The translations under genes were made by a program, and so were the position numbers. From Deltaproteobacteria bacterium (lineage in GTDB: Bacteria; Desulfobacterota; Dissulfuribacteria; Dissulfuribacterales; UBA3076), in the NCBI GenBank assembly GCA_003194495.1, contig PQXE01000004.1:70403-119098 (forward strand): DNA of 48,696 nt. The letters run 5' to 3'. The notes under the pieces were generated by a model that was given only the letters and a program-made list of their open reading frames with translations, ran no database searches and was not told where the DNA came from. Below, one piece after another: positions 43,773 to 48,696 of this stretch. Position 1 is the stretch's first letter; each line of letters opens with the position of its first letter.

Positions 43773-43931
43773 TTATTCCGGTTCGAACTGTTCCTTTAAG
43801 GCGCCACATATTGGACATACCCAATCGTCAGGCAAGCTCTCAAAGGAAGTTCCCGGTTCTACACCGTTGTCAGGATCACCTTCTTCAGGGTCATACACAT
43901 ATCCACAGATAGAACATACATATTTTTGCAT
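43773..43931 (-). CDS. Rubredoxin
   Basis: The 52-residue protein [20 protein letters not shown]...[19 protein letters not shown] has two CxxCG knuckles (residues 6-10 and 39-43) that bind one iron. It lies 12 bases after desulfoferrodoxin and before fprA, in the position of the electron carrier that feeds both superoxide and oxygen reduction in anaerobes. Confidence 0.95.
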   Translation of the reverse strand: MQKYVCSICGYVYDPEEGDPDNGVEPGTSFESLPDDWVCPICGALKEQFEPE

Positions 43932-43943
43932 TATTGCCACCCT

Positions 43944-44318
43944 TTATCCCTTCCACAGGGCATGAATGTTACAGTATGCCCTGGCAGTGACCTTGCCGGC
44001 CTCAATGCGAAAAACAGCATCCGGGGCATCTCCGGGATTCAAAAACCGCCTGTAGGCCCTGCCATCGGCGATCAACTCAATCCACTCGATATAGTGTTTC
44101 TCCTCCATTGGGTGAGCCACGCTCCCCACCTTCACCTTAAAACCACTTTCCACTTTTTCAACTACTGGAATGTGCTTCTCTTTTGCTGCATCAACGGTGT
44201 TCTCTACCATAAGTTTCATGGGCTGGTTGCAGCAGACCAGCTCTCCCACACCTGCGTGAACCATCTCGACCATATTGCCGCAGACCTCACACTTGTAAAC
44301 CTCTAACTTTTTTGTCAT
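43944..44318 (-). CDS. dfx: Desulfoferrodoxin (superoxide reductase, two-iron type)
   Basis: The 124-residue cytoplasmic enzyme reduces superoxide to H2O2. The N-terminal desulforedoxin-like centre has CEVCG and the vicinal CC of LVCCNQP. The catalytic centre has the Lys-containing EKHIPVV (His ligand), [16 protein letters not shown] (His ligands) and [13 protein letters not shown] (Cys and His ligands). It sits between the exported superoxide reductase and rubredoxin genes. GGAGGTTAAGGAC precedes the ATG. Confidence 0.95.
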   Translation of the reverse strand: MTKKLEVYKCEVCGNMVEMVHAGVGELVCCNQPMKLMVENTVDAAKEKHIPVVEKVESGFKVKVGSVAHPMEEKHYIEWIELIADGRAYRRFLNPGDAPDAVFRIEAGKVTARAYCNIHALWKG

Positions 44319-44340
44319 GTCCTTAACCTCCTGTTGATCC

Positions 44341-44793
44341 TCAAATAACGGTTACTGTTACAGGATCACTGATCCATGTACCGTGAAGATTACAGTTGTC
44401 AACTGCCTCAATAGTAGAGGTCTTGTTTAACCTGATTTTGAATGAGGCCTCTGGAGCAGATACACCTCCAACCTTAAAATCCGTTCCGGCAACCTCGACT
44501 CCATCTACCAGGATCGTTATTTCATCTATCCAGTGTTCCGGCGTAGACGGATGGACAGTCATGAAGCCCACCCTGACCTTGACTTCAAACCACTCATCTT
44601 TTCCTACCTTGCTGGGCGCATCAATGGCCGGCACGTGTTTTTTCTCCAAGACCGTGGGGTTCCCCGGATTCAAGAGTCTCAGGAAACCTTTCTTGCCGGT
44701 ACGGGAATAATTACCCTCTGTAGCCAGGGCCTTACCAGAGGCCAGCAAAGCCGTGCTGAGAACGGCGCCTTTTAGGAACTCTCGTCTTTTCAT
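44341..44793 (-). CDS. Tat-exported one-iron superoxide reductase (neelaredoxin-like)
   Basis: The protein of about 150 residues has a Tat signal ([20 protein letters not shown], cut near ALA). A desulfoferrodoxin-type catalytic domain without the Cys4 centre follows. The active-site Lys/His lie in LEKKHVPAI, His ligands in [15 protein letters not shown], and Cys/His in [12 protein letters not shown]. This places superoxide reduction in the periplasm as well. The ATG at 44793 has GGAGGGTAAG upstream. A GTG or ATG further out would disrupt the Tat signal. Confidence 0.88.
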   Translation of the reverse strand: MKRREFLKGAVLSTALLASGKALATEGNYSRTGKKGFLRLLNPGNPTVLEKKHVPAIDAPSKVGKDEWFEVKVRVGFMTVHPSTPEHWIDEITILVDGVEVAGTDFKVGGVSAPEASFKIRLNKTSTIEAVDNCNLHGTWISDPVTVTVI

Positions 44794-44817
44794 GACACTT
44801 ACCCTCCTTAATTTTGT

Positions 44818-44977
44818 GTAAGCGTTCACAGGGCACCGCATCTGCTTTGTTGTCGGACACTTGAAGTACAGGGAGTACGTCTGCGTACCCGTACGCCTCG
44901 CATCTGCAGCACCCTGTAAACGCTTACAGTTCAGTGGGTTGCGGTAAAACAGGCGTTGTAATCCCGTGAACGGTCAC
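44818..44977. repeat. 160-bp palindromic element with three GTNANCG dyads, copy B
   Basis: This copy is inverted relative to 20655-20816, with dyads at 44818-44829 (GTAAGCGTTCAC), 44916-44927 (GTAAACGCTTAC) and 44966-44977 (GTGAACGGTCAC). It fills the space between the rubrerythrin and exported superoxide reductase genes, and the upstream leader of the latter. Confidence 0.75.
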
Positions 44978-44988
44978 AAAGCACTCAA

Positions 44989-45564
44989 TCACCAGTTCTC
45001 ACCCAACAGTTCAAAGTGTGCTTGCGGATGGTCGCAGGCAGGACAGGTCTCCGGGGCAGATTCATCTTCGTGCAGATAGCCACAATTGCGACACCGCCAC
45101 ACAACCTTATTTTCCCGCTTGAATACTCGACCGGCTTCGATATTGGCAGCCAGGTCGAGATATCGCTTTTCATGCTGTTTTTCAGCTACAGCAATGGCAT
45201 CAAAGACCTCGGCGATATCTTCAAAGCCTTCCTCTCGGGCCACCCTGGCAAAGCCGGGATACATCTCCGTGTGCTCATAGTTTTCACCTGCGGCAGAGGC
45301 CTTCAGGTTCTCCGGGGTCGTGCCTATGACTCCTGCCGGAAAACTCGCTGATATCTCCACTTCACCGCCCTCCAGGAACTTGAAGAGCCTTTTCGCATGC
45401 TCCTTTTCCTGGTTGGCTGTTTCCTCGAAAATAGTCTGGATCTGGACAAAACCATCCTTTTTCGCCTGACTGGCAAAATATGTGTAACGGTTTCGTGCCT
45501 GGGACTCACCCACAAAAGCAGTGAGTAGGTTCTTCTCAGTTTGACTACCTTTTAAATCACTCAT
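44989..45564 (-). CDS. rbr: Rubrerythrin
   Basis: The protein of about 191 residues reduces H2O2 in anaerobes. The ferritin-like diiron domain has [35 protein letters not shown], a second [18 protein letters not shown] and [17 protein letters not shown], giving the expected Glu/His ligands. The C-terminal rubredoxin-like domain has [11 protein letters not shown] and [11 protein letters not shown]. The ATG at 45564 has AAGGAGG 7 bases upstream. Confidence 0.95.
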   Translation of the reverse strand: MSDLKGSQTEKNLLTAFVGESQARNRYTYFASQAKKDGFVQIQTIFEETANQEKEHAKRLFKFLEGGEVEISASFPAGVIGTTPENLKASAAGENYEHTEMYPGFARVAREEGFEDIAEVFDAIAVAEKQHEKRYLDLAANIEAGRVFKRENKVVWRCRNCGYLHEDESAPETCPACDHPQAHFELLGENW

Positions 45565-45652
45565 TTGATTCCTCCTTCTTTCCACCAGCCTTTTTTATAT
45601 GGGCCTTTTTTTCTGTTTCTGCCAGCTTTCTGTTTTTCTTTCATTAATTGAA

Positions 45653-46399
45653 CTATTTGACTCGTAAAAATCGCGATTTCACATTCGACCAACCATCTGT
45701 AGCCAGGAAGCTTTCATCCATATTTTCCAGCATGCTCGAAAACTTGGGCCAAGGGGCGGAGAAAGTGAGAATGTGCGGCTTAACGCAGATCCTTACTAAA
45801 GGATCTAAGGCACCCAAGACCGCCTTTGGCTGTTTAGATTCCAGTTCGTGCATTGGGAAACCAACAATTGAATCACAACCAGAACCAAACGGTGCAATCA
45901 CACCGTATGGTGTCATCGTGTCAAAATTTGCCAATGTATGGAGGCCGGCGATAACGTCCGGGTTGCCGAAGAAAAAAACCACCTGTGGATCATCCTGTTC
46001 TTCAAGAGTATCCCAACGCTTGAACACAAGGTATTTCGCTGGAGCCTGTTTGGGTGGACGGTGTTCATACATGCTATCAACATGATCATAGCTCTTTTTG
46101 GTACGTTCCACCTTGCAGATGTAGTTCTTAACCTCCTCGGTGACTCTGGTGTCAAAACCAAGGGATAGGAAAGCCCCGAAACACCCCAAGTTCTCCATAT
46201 TAAAGGCACGGGCGCACCCTTGCCTTACTGGAGCTATTTGGCTGAAAATACATGTATACCCTCTGGGATTAGGCTTGGGAGCTTTCGGAAACTTCACGTT
46301 ATTTATCTCATTGGAGTAATAACAGGCGATAGGTAGTTCGCTGCCGGGGAAGTGCTTTTCCCATGCCTCCATAAAGCGTTCCTTGATTTCGATGTTCAT
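45653..46399 (-). CDS. DUF169-family protein
   Basis: The 248-residue protein matches the DUF169 pattern of a ligand-binding-like soluble protein: PIACYYSNEINNVKFPKAPK, GCARAFNMENLGCFGAFLSLGF, VVFFFGNPDVIAGLHTLANF, FGSGCDSIVGFPMHELES and KPHILTFSAPWPKFSSMLEN. Conserved Cys residues could bind a cofactor, but the function is unknown. The ATG at 46399 has AAGGGGA upstream. An ATG six codons earlier lacks one. It follows the broken napH gene on the same strand. Confidence 0.75.
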   Translation of the reverse strand: MNIEIKERFMEAWEKHFPGSELPIACYYSNEINNVKFPKAPKPNPRGYTCIFSQIAPVRQGCARAFNMENLGCFGAFLSLGFDTRVTEEVKNYICKVERTKKSYDHVDSMYEHRPPKQAPAKYLVFKRWDTLEEQDDPQVVFFFGNPDVIAGLHTLANFDTMTPYGVIAPFGSGCDSIVGFPMHELESKQPKAVLGALDPLVRICVKPHILTFSAPWPKFSSMLENMDESFLATDGWSNVKSRFLRVK

Positions 46400-46565
46400 G
46401 GTATTCCCCTTTGCCATTACCTTTGGATTGTTGATTGTTGGTTTATCATTGCTCTATTGTTCTATTTTCATGTCTTCTCCATTCCCGCCTGCCTCGCAAG
46501 TTTGGCGAGTGGGCAGGAAGAACCCACGAATCAACGGTTCAAATTTTCGGTAAATCCCGAACATC

Positions 46566-47643
46566 TTAACCCTTGGACCCTGAACCTTTGAACCCGTTCC
46601 TTACTGAATGAGCAGGTAATTTCTCTTTCTTAATTCCATTGCCTTTCCATCTGAAATTGAGTGCATTTTGCTCGCATATGTCTATGCATTCACCACAGTT
46701 CCAGCAATAGCTTGATTCTGCTTCTCCATAACTGGGACTGAGTCCCAGAGGACAGGCTCGATCACAAAGTCCGCATTCCTTGCAACTTTCTTGATCCTGC
46801 ACCACGAGAAGATGTCTCTTTGTGCCCAGAAATGCCAGTAAGGCGCCTAATGGGCATAAATAACGGCAGAAAAAACGCCTGGTGATGAGATTCAGGCCCA
46901 GGACTATGAGTACAATAACCCCTTCCAGAGCAAGTGTGTGAAACTCGACTTTGGCCATTTTTCGATTATTATAAAACCAGAAAAATCAAGGAGTTAGCTG
47001 CACGATTTGGAAATTACAAGCACTCATACCCCGATTTTTTATGGGTAGATTTGATCCAATTCAAGCTAGATATAATAATTTCAGTAAGTTAGCCCAACAA
47101 CCATGAATTAAAAATGGCCAAAGTCGAGTGAAAGAAGACCGCCATCATTATTTCGCGTCCGACCAGGCCTGGTGGGGAAAGAAAGACAAAGAGCGGGGCC
47201 CCCAGGATCATGGCAAAAAGCAGCTCTCCTGCCAGTGCGTACCAAAAGATGGCCTTGGGAAGGACAAACCTATCTTTTCTAAAGCGTTTTCCAGAAAATA
47301 TCTTACAAATTCGGTCTATTATATCAGAAAGATAGTTGATCGGACATATCCATCCGCAGAATACGCGCCCCAGCAACAGGGCCAGGATTATTGGGCCTGC
47401 CATCCCAATAATAAGGGGCATGTAGATAAGCTTGGAAACCAGAATGCTCTCTATGCCCTCAAGGGGAGAAACGAACCATAGTTTGCCGATACTGAGAGAT
47501 TGATACCATCCCTGTACAAAATTTATCTGCAGGTAGTAGTTCAGGAACGGATTGAGCAGTATAACCAGAAAGCTGCCGGTCTGAACCAGCAGTCGCCATC
47601 CGCCGATTCTTTTTTCCCTATGAATGCTTTTGTTTTTTACCAC
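46566..47643 (-). pseudogene. napH: Quinol dehydrogenase membrane component NapH, disrupted by a MITE
   Basis: The first part (47643 to 47134) has a GTG start overlapping napG, transmembrane helices and GRVFCGWICPINYLSD. The second part resumes at 46943 with helices, RRFFCRYLCPLGALLAFLG and two 4Fe-4S motifs (CKECGLCDRACP and CWNCGECIDICE). A 185-bp element sits between them. If it and one target copy are removed, the frame joins exactly as AVFFHTLALEGVIVL. NapH with NapG passes electrons from quinol to periplasmic nitrate reductase. The truncated first product lacks the ferredoxin domain. Confidence 0.88.
46944..47128. mobile_element. 185-bp MITE inserted in napH
   Basis: Perfect 19-bp terminal inverted repeats begin CTCGACTTTGGCCATTTTT (46944-46962 and 47110-47128). 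The 5-bp target duplication TGAAA lies at 46939-46943 and 47129-47133. There is no internal coding capacity. The parent transposase is not in the window. Confidence 0.92.
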
Positions 47644-48287
47644 TTGACATTAGCCGAGGCGTATATGGGCTCTATGTTTATGGCCTTTAGACCTGCCTCG
47701 TTGGTTATTGGGCATCCATGGGTGCATAGACCGCAACCCGTGCAATATTTTTCATCCACTACAGGTCTCAACTCATCCAGGCGAATAGCAGTCTCCTTAT
47801 AAGGACACACGTTGTAGCAAGTGCGGCACAGTGCCTCCCCGCGCCATGTTATGCACATATGTTTATTGACTATGGCCAGCCCCATTCTTGTCTCTTCCTG
47901 GCTGATCTTCTGCAAGGTTCCGGTTGGGCAAACCTGCACACACTTCATACACAGATAGCAGGGAATATTCTCAGCAAAGACAAGTGGAGTCCCTGCATAG
48001 ATGCCGTTTCTGACATCAAGCGGCATAATTGATTTATAGGGACAGACTTCCACACAGCGGCCACATCTTATGCATTTTCCTGCAAAAATTTCTTCCGGAA
48101 CAGCCCCTGGTGGACGTAGCCTGTTAGTCTTTACCGGAGACGACATAAGATTTCCGGCATGTGACTCGGCAGGAAGAAGGAGGACGGATGCGGCAAGTCC
48201 CTTAAGAAAAACCCTCCTATGAAGTTTTGTCTCCCCTGAAAGACAGCTTTGGGATGTATTTTCCGGTTTAGATTTTTTCAACTTCAT
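47637..48287 (-). CDS. napG: Periplasmic ferredoxin-type protein NapG
   Basis: The 216-residue protein has a Tat signal (LHRRVFLKGLAASVLLLPAES) and four 4Fe-4S motifs: CIRCGRCVEVCPYK, CYLCMKCVQVCPTG, CITW...CRTCYNVCPYK and CTGCGLCTHGCPIT. In nap systems it relays electrons from NapH towards NapC/NapA. Its start overlaps napD by 20 bases, and its stop overlaps the napH GTG. Confidence 0.92.
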   Translation of the reverse strand: MKLKKSKPENTSQSCLSGETKLHRRVFLKGLAASVLLLPAESHAGNLMSSPVKTNRLRPPGAVPEEIFAGKCIRCGRCVEVCPYKSIMPLDVRNGIYAGTPLVFAENIPCYLCMKCVQVCPTGTLQKISQEETRMGLAIVNKHMCITWRGEALCRTCYNVCPYKETAIRLDELRPVVDEKYCTGCGLCTHGCPITNEAGLKAINIEPIYASANVKW

Positions 48288-48513
48288 CTTCTGCGTGGAG
48301 ATAAGTAAGGCCTACGGTCAAAACTCCATTGATGGCGCTGATCTTTTCAACCGAGCTTTCCATCTCTTCTGATGTTTCAGAATCTATGACCGCTACGATA
48401 TTGCCTTTGGAATCAGATCCATATATTTCAACTCCTTCTAATTTCTCAAGCTCCTGTAGGACCTTTTCCTTAGATGTTGGATCGATATTGATGACAAAAC
48501 CACCAATGGGCAT
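48268..48513 (-). CDS. napD: NapD-type maturation chaperone
   Basis: The protein of about 81 residues has a ferredoxin-like fold pattern (MPIGGFVINIDPTSKEKVLQ, VEIYGSDSKGNIVAVID, INGVLTVGLTYLHAED) typical of NapD, which binds the NapA Tat signal during cofactor insertion. The ATG at 48513 has ACGGAGCC upstream. An earlier in-frame start has no support. No napA lies in the window. Confidence 0.8.
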   Translation of the reverse strand: MPIGGFVINIDPTSKEKVLQELEKLEGVEIYGSDSKGNIVAVIDSETSEEMESSVEKISAINGVLTVGLTYLHAEDEVEKI

Positions 48514-48581
48514 ATTGGCTCCGTTTACCCCTGGTCTTAGGCGGTTGGACAAAAATAATCGTCCCAAACTGGACGTATGAG

Positions 48582-48696
48582 TTATGCACGCAACGGGTTG
48601 ATATCGACGAAATACTTCCCGAGTTTGGGATGACGTGAGATACGCTGTTCATATTTCTGCATTTCGGTCTTGGTTAGTTTTGCTCCGGTATTATAG
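48582..48696 (-). pseudogene. C-terminal fragment of a transposase-like gene at the window edge
   Basis: The frame open at the right edge reads YNTGAKLTKTEMQKYEQRIS then RHPKLGKYFVDINPLRA. It resembles the tail of ISAzo13-type and related DDE transposases (NTG...KW...I.P pattern), but the similarity is short and the family is uncertain. It ends 69 bases upstream of napD. Confidence 0.4.

Noticed and set aside
1..48696. tRNA, rRNA or replication origin
   Set aside because: Scanning the gaps by eye showed no cloverleaf with conserved arms, no rRNA segment and no DnaA-box cluster. A dedicated search could still find a degenerate one.

Overview
The window looks like a chromosomal contig from an anaerobic Gram-negative bacterium, most likely a Desulfobacterota (former Deltaproteobacteria) relative of sulfate reducers. 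The evidence is desulfoferrodoxin, rubrerythrin, rubredoxin and a flavodiiron oxygen reductase in one cluster, a napDGH-type nitrate reductase accessory set, a complete type II secretion operon in the order G-E-F-H-I-J-K-L-M-D-C, and many two-component genes. This is inferred from protein content only, since no rRNA or tRNA gene was recognised. Both window ends carry transposase fragments (IS66-like on the left, an unassigned one on the right).

Layout. 1-6.2 kb is accessory: an IS66 transposase tail, a truncated surface or secreted protein with cadherin-like repeats, a di-haem cytochrome c peroxidase, a small monooxygenase behind a strong terminator, and an AbrB/RelE toxin-antitoxin pair among dispersed palindromic repeats. 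fabD (6.2-7.2 kb) converges on the type II secretion operon (7.2-17.9 kb, minus strand), followed upstream by rlpA and a GAF histidine kinase. 21-24.6 kb holds an FmdB zinc ribbon, an HExxH protein, adenine deaminase and a lipoprotein. 25.4-27.8 kb is a PerR-like regulator, catalase and a small unknown gene. 28-33 kb holds a peptidoglycan-binding lipoprotein, then a P-loop ATPase / ABC transporter / hydrolase group. 33.2-35.9 kb is a NarX/NarL-type two-component pair.

36.3-41.8 kb is the most unusual part. An operon of a RibD-type reductase, a PP-loop ATPase, a GT2 glycosyltransferase and a FolE2/MptA-like GTP cyclohydrolase has been split by a 2.6-kb segment flanked by an 83-bp direct repeat of the PP-loop gene start. 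The segment carries two divergent membrane genes that share a cytoplasmic domain. One of them is fused to a TVGYGD potassium-channel pore. folE2 itself ends inside a 147-bp palindromic element.

41.8-46.4 kb is an oxygen-defence cluster: rubrerythrin, Tat-exported superoxide reductase, desulfoferrodoxin, rubredoxin and flavodiiron protein, then a frameshifted HEAT-repeat gene. At the right end napD-napG-napH is followed by a DUF169 gene. napH is interrupted by a 185-bp MITE with perfect 19-bp inverted repeats and a 5-bp target duplication. Short repeats of several families are scattered through the window, and several run into coding sequence, including the prepilin leaders of gspI and gspJ.
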